This document shows, in pieces, positions 32,205 through 41,514 of a stretch of DNA of 64,000 bases (positions are counted from its first letter, which is position 1; each line of letters opens with the position of its first letter). Source of the DNA: Marinicauda pacifica (lineage in GTDB: Bacteria; Pseudomonadota; Alphaproteobacteria; Caulobacterales; Maricaulaceae). The stretch spans positions 372,001 to 436,000 of the forward strand of contig NZ_SRXV01000002.1 of the NCBI RefSeq assembly GCF_004793635.1, read 5' to 3'. The notes under the pieces were generated by a model that saw only the letters and a list, made by a program, of their open reading frames with translations, was not told the origin of the DNA and made no database searches. The position numbers and the translations under genes were made by a program.

Positions 32205-35174
32205 ATGACCGAGATGTCGCGCAGCGTCATCTTCGAGGCGTTTGACGCCTTTCCTCAGGCCTGCGCCGTTGTCGACGCCGACCTGCGCATCCTGCAAACC
32301 AATCCCGCGCTCTGCAGCCTTGCCGGCCGGAGCGCGAAGGCGCTCACCGGTCTCGGCTTCAATACCTTGCTTGCGGATCGGCTCGACATTGATCTTGTCC
32401 GCTCGAGCCTGTCCACCGACAGTCCCCTCTCCGGATTGTCCTGCCTGATCTCGCGATCAGATGGCGCGCCAGCACCCGTCACGCTTGACGTACGACTATT
32501 GCCGTCCTCGCCTGACTGTCGGCTGCTGGTCGTGACACCGAGGGCTTCGCCGGCGTCCCCGACGCAAGAGACCCACGGCTTGAGTGGCACATACCGGCTC
32601 GATCTCGCCCATCGCCAGGCTCGCGTCTCTCCGGCGCTCGAACACTTTCTCACAGGCCGGGCACGAGACGGGAGGATTTCTGTCGAGGCGTGGCTGAAGG
32701 CGATCCACGCGACCGACCGTGCCCGCATCAAGGATCGCCTCAGGGCGGTGTCCGGGCACCGGCTGGACGTACATGCCTTCGAGTGCAGGATGCGTCGGCA
32801 CGATGGTGCCTGGCGCCAGATGCGCCATCAGTTTCGCGTTCTCACCCACGGGCGCCGCGGCCAGCCCCTGGCGTTCAGCGGTATCGTTCATGACGCGACG
32901 CGGACGGCGGCAACCGGTCCTGAGACCGATCCCCGCCTTCGCCTGGCCTGTCAGGCCGCCGATCTGTGTGCCTGGAGCTATGATTTCGAGGCCGACGAGG
33001 GCCACTCCACAGGAAGGCTTCATACCGGCCAGGAAGGACCGTTCTGTTATTCCGATTGGCGTAGCCGCGTGCACCCCGATGACCGCAGCCGGGTCAGTGC
33101 GGCGTTTCTCGCCCTTCAGTTCGGCGCCACCATGGAAGAGCGCTATCGCATTCGGGACGAAACCGGCAGCGAACAGACCCATGTCTGTCATGCGGAGCCA
33201 TGCGACAGTGCAGGGCAGGCCTATGGCTTCACCCGCCTGGCTGAGTCCGCGTCCGCAGAGGCCGTCGCGAGCACGCCGGAAATCAATACCGTCGATCAGG
33301 CCGCGGCGCGTTCCATGCGGGTCGCGTCGATAACGGCCTGGACCCGCGACATGACCAGCGACCGCATGACGATCAGCGGCCCTTTGTGCGAGCGCCTCGA
33401 TCTTGATCAGGTCGATGGCAGCTTTTCTTTCTCGAAATGGAAAGACTGCGTGCACCCAGACGACTGGCCGCGCCTGGTCGACCTGTGCCGCAGCAACTTT
33501 GAGACAGCGCCCAACGGGGAGATCAACTATCGCATCCGCGACAAGAACCAGCAGTATATTCACGTACGCGCGAGGGGCGGAGTCAGCGAGCAAACCCCTG
33601 ACGGGCAGGTCCTGACCCTGGCCGGGGTGCTGAGCGAAACGGACGAGGTCGAACACCTGCGCGAGCAACTTGCTGTCACCGAGCGCGCCCGCGCGGAGGC
33701 GGCGGCGGCGGCCAACATTACGGCGTGGTTTCATGAAATCGCGACCGGACGATTGACGCTCGAAGGTCCGTTATGCCCCGCGATCGAGCTCGCTGAGGCC
33801 TTCAGTGACGGCGGAACGCGTCTCGTGCTGGATGCGGAAGACTGGCGTTCGGCCATTCACGAGGACGATCTTCATGGCCTCCTGTCCGGGCTCGGCCGCC
33901 TTGCGCCGGATCACCAGGAGGACTTCGAGGTCCGGATCAGGACCCGCGATGGCGACTATCGCTGGATCAACCTGCGCGGCGGAGTCTCGCAGGTCGGCCC
34001 GGACGGCGCCCCTACCCGGCTCTCGGGATTCATAACCGACATTACCGAGCGGCGCGTACTGGAGAAGGACCTGGCGCTCGAGAAGGCGCGACTGGATTCA
34101 ATCTACCAGCAGACGCCGGCTCTGCTTCATACAATGGACAAGCATGGCAACACCTTGATGGTGAACCGTCACTGGGTGGCGCGCCTCGGCTATCGCGAGG
34201 ACGAGGTTATTGGCCGCCCCGGCCTGATCGTGGTCCATCCCGACGACCGTGAGCGGGTTGCGAGGACGCTGTTGCCGCAAACCCTCGAAAAAGGCGAGCT
34301 GGTTCGCGAGCCTGTCCGACTTGTCACGAGCCAGGGGGAGGTGCTGGAGACACGGATTTCCGCTTTTGCCGAATACGATCTCTCCGGCACGCCGCGCGCC
34401 GCCCATGCCGTGTTCGAGGATCTCACCGATATCCAAGCCGCACGTAAGGAACTCGAAGCGCGCGCAGAAGAACTCGAACGCACAAACCGCGAGCTCAATC
34501 GCTTTGCCACTGTCGCCTCCCACGACCTGCAGGAGCCACTGCGCAAGATCGCCGCGTTCTCCGGCCTTCTGCGACGGCGCTATCAGGACCGGCTGGACGA
34601 GGACGGGCTGAGCAGTCTGGATTTCCTGGTCGATGCTGCGGGCCGAATGCGAACGCTCATCGACGACCTTCTGGGCTATTCACGCGCCTCAAGCCGCCCC
34701 CTGAAGACATCACGCATCGAACTGGAATCCGTGGTCGAAGCGCTGCTCAAAGAGCTGGGCGTCCTGATCGAGGAGACCGGGGCCATCATCGAGATCGACG
34801 CTCTGCCGGCGGTTTACGGTGACACAACGCTCCTGCGCCTCCTGTTTCAGAATCTGATCACAAACGCGATCAAGTATCGCGGCCAGGATGCGCCTTATAT
34901 CCGGATCGGTTCTGTCCGCGCCGGCGATAGCTGGCGAATTCATGTGATGGACAACGGAATCGGGATCGAGGGAAAGTTCTTCAACAAGATTTTCGACCCT
35001 TTCCAGCGCCTCCACGCGCGCGGCGACTACGAAGGTACCGGGATTGGCCTCGCAATCTGCCAACAGGCGGCCGAGCGCCACGGTGGACGCATCTGGGTGG
35101 ACTCCGCACCGGGCCGGGGAAGCAGCTTCTACTTCACGTTACCTACCGGGACCGCTGAAGACGTGCCTGACTAG
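32205..35174 (+). CDS. Multi-PAS sensor histidine kinase
   Basis: 989 residues, no membrane helix, so a cytosolic sensor. From the N-terminus: a PAS-like domain (about 5-110), then three degenerate PAS/PAC repeats with a shared pattern (DLCAWSYDFEADEG, SITAWTRDMTSDRM, NITAWFHEIATGRL, each followed by a HPDD or HEDD block), a canonical PAS/PAC (near 625-745), a short coiled coil, and a kinase core. The H-box is FATVASHDLQEPLRKI (His773), then N-box NLITNAIKYR, G1 DNGIGIE and G2 GTGIGLAI. No response regulator gene is adjacent. The stop overlaps the stop of the PepSY gene. Confidence 0.88.
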   Translation: MTEMSRSVIFEAFDAFPQACAVVDADLRILQTNPALCSLAGRSAKALTGLGFNTLLADRLDIDLVRSSLSTDSPLSGLSCLISRSDGAPAPVTLDVRLLPSSPDCRLLVVTPRASPASPTQETHGLSGTYRLDLAHRQARVSPALEHFLTGRARDGRISVEAWLKAIHATDRARIKDRLRAVSGHRLDVHAFECRMRRHDGAWRQMRHQFRVLTHGRRGQPLAFSGIVHDATRTAATGPETDPRLRLACQAADLCAWSYDFEADEGHSTGRLHTGQEGPFCYSDWRSRVHPDDRSRVSAAFLALQFGATMEERYRIRDETGSEQTHVCHAEPCDSAGQAYGFTRLAESASAEAVASTPEINTVDQAAARSMRVASITAWTRDMTSDRMTISGPLCERLDLDQVDGSFSFSKWKDCVHPDDWPRLVDLCRSNFETAPNGEINYRIRDKNQQYIHVRARGGVSEQTPDGQVLTLAGVLSETDEVEHLREQLAVTERARAEAAAAANITAWFHEIATGRLTLEGPLCPAIELAEAFSDGGTRLVLDAEDWRSAIHEDDLHGLLSGLGRLAPDHQEDFEVRIRTRDGDYRWINLRGGVSQVGPDGAPTRLSGFITDITERRVLEKDLALEKARLDSIYQQTPALLHTMDKHGNTLMVNRHWVARLGYREDEVIGRPGLIVVHPDDRERVARTLLPQTLEKGELVREPVRLVTSQGEVLETRISAFAEYDLSGTPRAAHAVFEDLTDIQAARKELEARAEELERTNRELNRFATVASHDLQEPLRKIAAFSGLLRRRYQDRLDEDGLSSLDFLVDAAGRMRTLIDDLLGYSRASSRPLKTSRIELESVVEALLKELGVLIEETGAIIEIDALPAVYGDTTLLRLLFQNLITNAIKYRGQDAPYIRIGSVRAGDSWRIHVMDNGIGIEGKFFNKIFDPFQRLHARGDYEGTGIGLAICQQAAERHGGRIWVDSAPGRGSSFYFTLPTGTAEDVPD

Positions 35175-35893
35175 GCGGCGCGGCCCTTCGAACGTTGAAC
35201 GAGAATCGACCGTCTGACCCGGATCACGAGCAGGACGAGCCCGGCCAGGACGGTCGCCAGCGCCAGTCCAGCCATCGAAATGAGAAGCGGGTGATTGAAG
35301 TTTTCCCGCTCCCTGTAGTCCATCACGTGAAGCATCCAGAAGAAGTCGAAAACTCGCCAGCGGTCATTCCGGCGCGCCGTCACCTCTCCACTTTCCGGCG
35401 AGATGTAGAGACGCGTGCCTTCCCCGTCGTCAAACTCGGCGCGCCAGGCCGGACCCGACCGCCGATACTCCCAGGTCGGGGTCTCGAAATAGGTCAGTGA
35501 TTTTACAGGCGCGACACCGGCATAGTTGGCTTGCGCCGTCTGTCTTGCCGCCGCCTCGTCCAACGGGGAAAGACGAGCGCCCGATTGCGCATCGACCATG
35601 ACGACGCCGCGCGGGGTCTGGAATCGGTAGACCGGGCGCTCGTTCCAATAACCGAGCACAGCACCGCGCACCGTACTTACTGCCGCCTGCCGGGCCGCGG
35701 CTCCAGGGGCAAGAAGCATATCCAGCGCGAGTGGTTCAGTCCGAGCCGCCGGGATGGTGTGTTCGCTGCGTACTGCCTCGATGGGCAGCAGACTCATCAC
35801 GAAACCGCCAAGGACCCAAAGCAGGATCTGCAGCCCGACAATCAGCGCGAGCCATTTGTGAATGCGCACCGCCCAGCGCGTCACAGCGATCAT
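35171..35893 (-). CDS. PepSY domain-containing membrane protein
   Basis: 240 residues. Two membrane helices at the ends (WLALIVGLQILLWVLGGFVM and PLLISMAGLALATVLAGLVLLVIRV) enclose a periplasmic region with a PepSY-like stretch (LYISPESGEVTARRNDRWRVFDFFWMLHVMDY). This RHIK...FFWMLHVMD pattern is found in the PepSY-TM family linked with iron or respiratory redox systems, but no such genes are near. It follows valS, 7 bases after its stop in the same direction, so it may be read from the valS transcript or its own promoter. Converges with the kinase gene. Confidence 0.75.
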   Translation of the reverse strand: MIAVTRWAVRIHKWLALIVGLQILLWVLGGFVMSLLPIEAVRSEHTIPAARTEPLALDMLLAPGAAARQAAVSTVRGAVLGYWNERPVYRFQTPRGVVMVDAQSGARLSPLDEAAARQTAQANYAGVAPVKSLTYFETPTWEYRRSGPAWRAEFDDGEGTRLYISPESGEVTARRNDRWRVFDFFWMLHVMDYRERENFNHPLLISMAGLALATVLAGLVLLVIRVRRSILVQRSKGRAA

Positions 35894-35900
35894 GTCCGGC

Positions 35901-38483
35901 TCATCCCTCTTCGGCGGCTGGCACCATGGTCAGCGTGACAGTGAACCGCTCGTCCGGCGAAAGTGCACTGGGAGCGCCATCGGGCGCGTGTTCAGCCCTG
36001 AGGATCTGCCGCGCATTGGTGACGGCCTTGATATCCTCCACGGTCTCACCGATCAGAGTCTCGATGTCACCTTCGCCCCCGGAAATCGTGAGGCTCTCCA
36101 CCTCGGCGCGCATCGACACCTGAAGCTCTGACTTCACCTTGCGAGCCGCGGCGAGTATCGCCACGAACGTGTCACCCCGGGCGCGCAGGGCGTCCGGATC
36201 GATCTGATCGTCCTGCCTCGGCCACTCGCCGCGCGCATGCACCGTTCGCGGATCCGTGGTGTCGTTTCCGAGCATGATGTCGTTCAGAACATCGGTCACA
36301 TAGGGCGTGAACGGCGCGAACAGGCGGATCAGGGTCACACTGGCGTGGTGCAGCGTGTAGAGGGCAGACCGCTCGCCGGCGTCGGGTTCGCCTTCAAAAC
36401 GGGTGCGATGCTTCACCATCTCCAGGTAATTGTCGCAATAGGTCCGCCAGAAGAAATCCTCGGCGACCCGCAGCGCCTGGGCATACTCGTAATCTTCGAA
36501 CGCCTCCGACGCGCGTTTTACGGTCTCGGAAAGCCGGCCAAGCAACCATTTGTCGAGAGGATGGACGATGTGTCCCGCCTCCAGGTCCGCACGCGCACTG
36601 GTCGGCGTGATGCTGGTGCCCGACAAGGACATATGCGCGAGCTTCACCGCATTCCACAGCTTGTTGACCAGGCGCTTGCCCTGGCCGAGCGTGTTCGGTG
36701 AGAGCGCCGTGTCGTGACCGAGGCGCGACGTGCCCGTCCAATAGCGCACCACGTCGCTGCCATGCTCGTCCAGCAACTTGATGGGGTCGATCACATTGCC
36801 TTTGGATTTGCTCATCTTCGAGCCGTCGCTGGCCAGGCACCAGCCCGAGATCGCGATATTTTTCCAAGGTATGGCACGCTCGTGGTGGAGCGCTTTCACG
36901 ATCGTGTAGAACGCCCAGGTCCGGATAATCTCGTGGGCTTGGGGACGCAGCGCCATCGGGAAGAGCCGCTTGTGCGTCTCGTAATCGCCGACCGCGTACG
37001 TCTCACTGATCGCCCGCGTATTGAGTTGCGGGGAGACCGAGCTGGTCGCCCAGGTGTCCATGACGTCGCGTTCGCCTTCCACCTCGTGGGCTTCATAGCC
37101 TTTGGGCAGATCGGTGGTCGGGTCGACGGGCAGTTCATCGGCTCCGGGCACGATAATCCTGCCCTCCTCGCCCGCGCGCTTGGAATACCAGACCGGAAGC
37201 GGCACCCCGAAATGCCGCTGGCGGGAAATGGACCAGTCCCATTTCAGCCCCTCCACCCAGCTCTCGAAACGCTGGCGCATGTATTCGGGGCGCCAAGTGA
37301 TCTCGCGGCCTTTCTCGAGAATCTGGTCCTTGTATTCCAGCGTCTTGATGAACCATTGCGGCGTGACGATAATTTCAAGCGGCGCGCCCGAGCGCTCGGC
37401 AACCGGGACGACCTGATGGGTCGTGTCCTGTTTGAGAAGCAGGCCCTCGTCCTTGAGAATCTCGAGAATCTGCGCCTTGGCCTTCTCCGCCTTCAGCCCC
37501 GCGAGCGCTTCGATGGTCGATTGCGCCCTGGCCAGGTCGAGCGTGGGCCAGTCATCGCTGCCGATTTCAAGAGTCTCCTTCATCTTGCCCGCGCGATCGA
37601 TCACGACCCGCAAGGGAAGACGGTGCGCGCGGAACCAGTTGATGTCCTGAACGTCGCCGAAGGTGCAGCACATGACGATGCCGGTTCCCTTCTCCGGATC
37701 GACCGCCTCGTCGGCGATGATCGGGACGGGCACGTTGTAAAGCGGACTGATTGCGCGCTTTCCGACCAGTTCTTTGGCGCGGGGATGCTCGGGATGGATC
37801 ATCAGCGCGCCGCAGCCGCCAATCAGTTCGGGGCGCGTGGTCGCGATGACGGCCGGTTCGCCGCCGCCTTCGATCTGGAACGGGATCTGGTTCAGCTTGC
37901 CTTCGCGCTCGATCTCTTCCACTTCGGCCTGGGCGATCGCAGTGCGGTCGGCCGGGTCCCACAATGTGGGTTCGAGACGGCGCTCCAGCAGTCCTTTCTC
38001 GTGGAGATCGAGAAATGACATCTGCGAGATCGTCCGGCTTTCATCGGAAATCGTCTGGTATTCCCGACTCCAGTCGACCGACAGGCCAATACGGCCGAAC
38101 AGGTCGCGAAATTGCTGCTCGTAGGGGGGTATGACCTCACGGCACAGCGCCACGAATTCCTCGCGCGCCATAGTCCCGCCGCGTACCTTTTTCACCTTCT
38201 CCACCAGGCGCTCGGTCGGCAGACCGTTATCGTCCCAGCCGATCGGATACAGGACATTGCGCCCGCTCATCCGGAAGTAGCGCGCAAGGATGTCGGCCTG
38301 GGTATAGGAGTAGATGTGTCCGATATGCAGCGCGCCCGACACGGTGGGCGGCGGGGTGTCGATGACATAGTCAGAGTCGGCCGGCGCAGTCGGATCCCAC
38401 TTGAAAGCCTCGTCCTTGGCCCATCGGTCGAGACACTCGCTCTCTGCCTGGGCGGGTTTGTACTTGTTGGGAAACTCTTTCAT
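35901..38483 (-). CDS. valS: Valyl-tRNA synthetase, archaeal/Rickettsia-type
   Basis: 860 residues charging tRNA-Val. The HIGH motif is in TPPPTVSGALHIGHIYSYTQ (HIGH at 53-56), then YPIGWDDNGLPTERLVEK, and the KMSKS motif in GSKMSKSKGNVIDP. An editing domain lies between (TTRPELIGGCGALMIHPEHPR, near 215-235). The form TPPPTVSG and WDDNGLPTE is that of archaeal and Rickettsia ValRS. Common bacterial ValRS instead reads PPPNVTG and GTDHAGIAT. The C-terminus is shorter and lacks the long coiled-coil arm of E. coli ValRS. Confidence 0.93.
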   Translation of the reverse strand: MKEFPNKYKPAQAESECLDRWAKDEAFKWDPTAPADSDYVIDTPPPTVSGALHIGHIYSYTQADILARYFRMSGRNVLYPIGWDDNGLPTERLVEKVKKVRGGTMAREEFVALCREVIPPYEQQFRDLFGRIGLSVDWSREYQTISDESRTISQMSFLDLHEKGLLERRLEPTLWDPADRTAIAQAEVEEIEREGKLNQIPFQIEGGGEPAVIATTRPELIGGCGALMIHPEHPRAKELVGKRAISPLYNVPVPIIADEAVDPEKGTGIVMCCTFGDVQDINWFRAHRLPLRVVIDRAGKMKETLEIGSDDWPTLDLARAQSTIEALAGLKAEKAKAQILEILKDEGLLLKQDTTHQVVPVAERSGAPLEIIVTPQWFIKTLEYKDQILEKGREITWRPEYMRQRFESWVEGLKWDWSISRQRHFGVPLPVWYSKRAGEEGRIIVPGADELPVDPTTDLPKGYEAHEVEGERDVMDTWATSSVSPQLNTRAISETYAVGDYETHKRLFPMALRPQAHEIIRTWAFYTIVKALHHERAIPWKNIAISGWCLASDGSKMSKSKGNVIDPIKLLDEHGSDVVRYWTGTSRLGHDTALSPNTLGQGKRLVNKLWNAVKLAHMSLSGTSITPTSARADLEAGHIVHPLDKWLLGRLSETVKRASEAFEDYEYAQALRVAEDFFWRTYCDNYLEMVKHRTRFEGEPDAGERSALYTLHHASVTLIRLFAPFTPYVTDVLNDIMLGNDTTDPRTVHARGEWPRQDDQIDPDALRARGDTFVAILAAARKVKSELQVSMRAEVESLTISGGEGDIETLIGETVEDIKAVTNARQILRAEHAPDGAPSALSPDERFTVTLTMVPAAEEG

Positions 38484-38684
38484 GAGATGCGCGCCGTCAC
38501 TTCCAAAGGGTCGGGAAAGCGCCGGTCTTAACCGATTTTGCCCAGCCGCAAAAGGCGAACGACAGAGCGGGTGTCCGACCGCTTCAACCCGGACCCAGGC
38601 CCGGAGCCGGCCCTTGCGGACTCTCCTCCAGGCGCGCTCTGGGGCGTCTTGCGCGTGGCGACTGCGAGCTTAAGCTTGAAGGCG

Positions 38685-39884
38685 ATGACCCAGCGACCCA
38701 ACGATACCCGTCTCTCCGTCCCTCGTGACACGGAGAATGACTACAGTCTCGACGCCGCTCGGATCCGCCGGGATTTCATTTCGCGGCGGACCGGTGCGGA
38801 TCTGACCCATACCGGCTCTTTCTCCATCAGCCCGGAAATCACCCGGGGCAATGTCGAGAACTTCATCGGCGTCGCCCAGGTGCCGGTAGGCCTGGCCGGC
38901 CCCTTGCGCATCGATGGCGAGCACGTGAACGAGGACGTCTACGTCCCGCTGGCAACCACCGAGGGCACGCTCGTGGCCAGCTATAATCGCGGCATGCGTA
39001 TCCTGACCGAGGCGGGCGGCGTGCGCACCACGATCCATGAGCGTTTCATGCAGCGCGCGCCGGTCTTTCACTTCGACGATGCCCGGGGCGCGCGCGATTT
39101 TGCCGCCTGGATCGATGCCCGGACTGAAGACATTCGCGGCGCGGCCGAAGCCTCATCTTCGATCGCGAAGCTTTCTCACATCGAGCGCTATGCGGTGGGC
39201 CCGATGCTGCACCTGCGGTTCAACTATGAAACCGGGGATGCGGCCGGACAGAACATGGCCGGAAAGGCGACCTACGCGGCATGCGAGTGGATCGCGGCCA
39301 ATCATCCCGGCGGCGCGCGCTACACGCTTTCCGGCGCGATGGACACCGACAAGAAGCATAGCCAGCTCAACGTGCTTCATTCGCGCGGGGCGCGCGTCAT
39401 CGCCGAGGTGCGCATTCCCAGTGCGCTGCTGCGCGAAAGGGTCGGCGCGTCTGCCGAAACCCTGTTTCGCGCGCGTCTCAATTCCTTTGCCGGATCGGTC
39501 ATGGCAGGATCGGCCAATAACGGCATGCATGCCGCCAACGCGCTCGCGGCCCTCTTTATCGCCACCGGCCAGGATGCCGCCAACGTGGCCGAAAGCCATG
39601 CGGCGATAACCTATGTCCGGCTCGAGGACGATGGGGAGACCTACTACTGGTCCATCACCCTGCCCTCCCTCATAGTCGCAACCTTTGGCGGCGGCACGGG
39701 ACTGCCCACGCAGGCCGAATGCCTCGACATCCTGTCCTGCCGCGGCCCGGGCAAGGTCGGTCGTTTCATCGAGATCTGCGCCGCGACCGTCCTGGCCGGG
39801 GAGGTCTCCCTCGCCGGAGCCGTGGTGGCCGGCGACTGGGTGGACAGTCATGAAAAGCTCGGCCGCAACAGGGGCAAGCGATGA
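38685..39884 (+). CDS. Hydroxymethylglutaryl-CoA reductase, class I
   Basis: 399 residues. HMG-CoA reductase makes mevalonate from HMG-CoA with NADPH. Catalytic residues are all in place: Glu93 in TTEGTLVAS, Lys223-224 in SGAMDTDKKHSQ, Asp297 in TGQDAANVAES, and His389 in SHEKLGRNR. ENFIGVAQVPVGLAGPL is the class I signature and GGGTGLPTQAE is the expected C-terminal block. No other mevalonate-pathway gene is in the window. Start 38685 (MTQRPND) has GAAGG upstream; the upstream extension to 38538 has no family match. No membrane anchor is present. Confidence 0.9.
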   Translation: MTQRPNDTRLSVPRDTENDYSLDAARIRRDFISRRTGADLTHTGSFSISPEITRGNVENFIGVAQVPVGLAGPLRIDGEHVNEDVYVPLATTEGTLVASYNRGMRILTEAGGVRTTIHERFMQRAPVFHFDDARGARDFAAWIDARTEDIRGAAEASSSIAKLSHIERYAVGPMLHLRFNYETGDAAGQNMAGKATYAACEWIAANHPGGARYTLSGAMDTDKKHSQLNVLHSRGARVIAEVRIPSALLRERVGASAETLFRARLNSFAGSVMAGSANNGMHAANALAALFIATGQDAANVAESHAAITYVRLEDDGETYYWSITLPSLIVATFGGGTGLPTQAECLDILSCRGPGKVGRFIEICAATVLAGEVSLAGAVVAGDWVDSHEKLGRNRGKR

Positions 39885-39929
39885 GCTCTCGGCACACCGG
39901 AGCCTCGAACCGGGCGGCCCCCGCATTCG

Positions 39930-40595
39930 TCAGCGCGGTTCTAGCGCCTTCAGGGCCGGACTGGCGAACTGGCGGTAGGCCAAGATGCCGACGATCAGCA
40001 ACGTCGTGCTGATCTGGGCGACGGGACCGGCAATGAGAGCCAGGTAACCGATAGAAAAGAACAAGGTGCGCATACCCCGGTTGAACTGGCGGCCGGCAAC
40101 CAGGTTCATCTCGGCCGCGCGTCCGCACGCGGCCAGCGCCGCCTCGGGATTGTCGCGTTCGGCCGCTGCACCAAGCAGGACCGCGGAGTAGTTGGTCAGT
40201 CTGTAAGCCCAGCCGAACTTGAAAAAGGCGTAGGCGTAGATCACCAGGAGCCCGAGGCTGATCATCTCCCACTGCGTACGCGAGGTGTGCGCCAGCAAGG
40301 GCAGATCGGCCATGGCCAGCATGATCGTCTCTAGCGCGGTCAGGATCGTGAAGGCGGCGCCGATGCCCAGAAGGGCCGTCGACGCGAAGAACGCGATCCC
40401 GCTCTGAAGCCCGGCAATGATCTGCGTATCCATGATGCGCACCGGCCGGGCCGCGACCGCGCGCATCCACTGTCGGCGCTCCTCGTTCATCGCCGTGGAA
40501 AGCGTATGCCGCGACAGGGGGGAATGGTCGACGATGAAGGAATAAATGCCTGCAATCAGCAGAAAACCGATCAGGCCGAAGTAAACGCTGTCCAT
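39930..40595 (-). CDS. DUF599 family membrane protein
   Basis: 221 residues with four or so membrane helices (for example YFGLIGFLLIAGIYSFIV, GIAFFASTALLGIGAAFTIL and MISLGLLVIYAYAFFKFGWAY). The central block WMRAVAARPVRIMDTQIIAGLQSGIAFFAST and FNRGMRTLFFSIGYLALI are typical of DUF599. Function unknown. AGGA precedes the ATG. Its stop lies 45 bases past the convergent HMG-CoA reductase gene. Confidence 0.82.
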   Translation of the reverse strand: MDSVYFGLIGFLLIAGIYSFIVDHSPLSRHTLSTAMNEERRQWMRAVAARPVRIMDTQIIAGLQSGIAFFASTALLGIGAAFTILTALETIMLAMADLPLLAHTSRTQWEMISLGLLVIYAYAFFKFGWAYRLTNYSAVLLGAAAERDNPEAALAACGRAAEMNLVAGRQFNRGMRTLFFSIGYLALIAGPVAQISTTLLIVGILAYRQFASPALKALEPR

Positions 40596-40644
40596 GGCGG
40601 TCCTGCGAGGCGGCGGGAGCGCGCCGCCTCGCGGACGCGCGGAA

Positions 40645-41256
40645 TTATTTCACCTCAAGCACGCACAGGCGGCACTTGTCGAGGTGGTAGTCGGTTTCTT
40701 CGATTTCGCGAATGGCCACAAGACCGTCTTTCTCAAGGGCTGAGAAATGAGCCTCGTAACCCTCAGGCCAGACATCATTGTGCACCGTGGCAACGATGAG
40801 CCCGCCTGGCTTCGTGATCCGCACCAGTTCGTTGAAGCCTTTCGGTCCCACATGAGAATGGGTAAACGTCCCGACGCAGATGACCGCTCCGTAGGCATCA
40901 TCTTTGTAGGACAAGGGCTGGGTCATGTCCTCGACCTGCAGCTCACGATAAGCGCCCTTCTCGCGAGCAATGTCGAGCATATCCGGTGACAGATCCATGC
41001 CATCGATCGTGGTGAAGCCCCGGGTCGCGAGCTCCACGCCGGCCAGGCCCGTCCCGCACCCGGCGTCCAGAACGACGGTATCGGTCGCCACAAGCGACTT
41101 CAGCTTGTCGGCAGAAATCGCCGGAGCGACATAGCCCATGCCCTCGACCGTGTCCTTATCGTAGGACTTTGCCCAGTCCTTGTAAGTATCACGGCATTCA
41201 TCCACACCGCCTTTAAGATTATAGATGCGGTCGAGAATCTCGTTTTCGTGTGCCAT
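40645..41256 (-). CDS. Class I SAM-dependent methyltransferase
   Basis: About 203 residues. The SAM-binding motif I is VVLDAGCGTGLAGVELA (near 65-81), followed by GMDLSPDMLDIARE and ELVRITKPGGLIVATVHNDVW. The substrate is unknown. The N-terminal 35 residues (IYNLKGGVDECRDTYKDWAKSYD) match small-molecule methyltransferases of the same type. Start 41256 (MAHENEIL) is chosen; the longer frame is intergenic. It lies 49 bases upstream of the DUF599 gene in the same direction. Confidence 0.82.
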   Translation of the reverse strand: MAHENEILDRIYNLKGGVDECRDTYKDWAKSYDKDTVEGMGYVAPAISADKLKSLVATDTVVLDAGCGTGLAGVELATRGFTTIDGMDLSPDMLDIAREKGAYRELQVEDMTQPLSYKDDAYGAVICVGTFTHSHVGPKGFNELVRITKPGGLIVATVHNDVWPEGYEAHFSALEKDGLVAIREIEETDYHLDKCRLCVLEVK

Positions 41257-41514
41257 GACTCGTGTGGTGACCTCTGCGATTTTGAGAAAAGACGACTTAC
41301 TTATTAACGCATACTGCGGTGCAGCGCAAAACCTTGACCCCATTATTCTTCCGTAGGCACCCCCGACTTGCTCCGGCCACGAACGAATTCTGGCCTGGAA
41401 TGCGGCCCCTACACCCCGTGCTCGTGTCGTGCGCCTCACTCCAAAAGCAGGATGACAGCCAGGGACCGACTGGGCTAACGCAGGGCTACGCCGCACCGGC
41501 CAACAAGGACTGAC

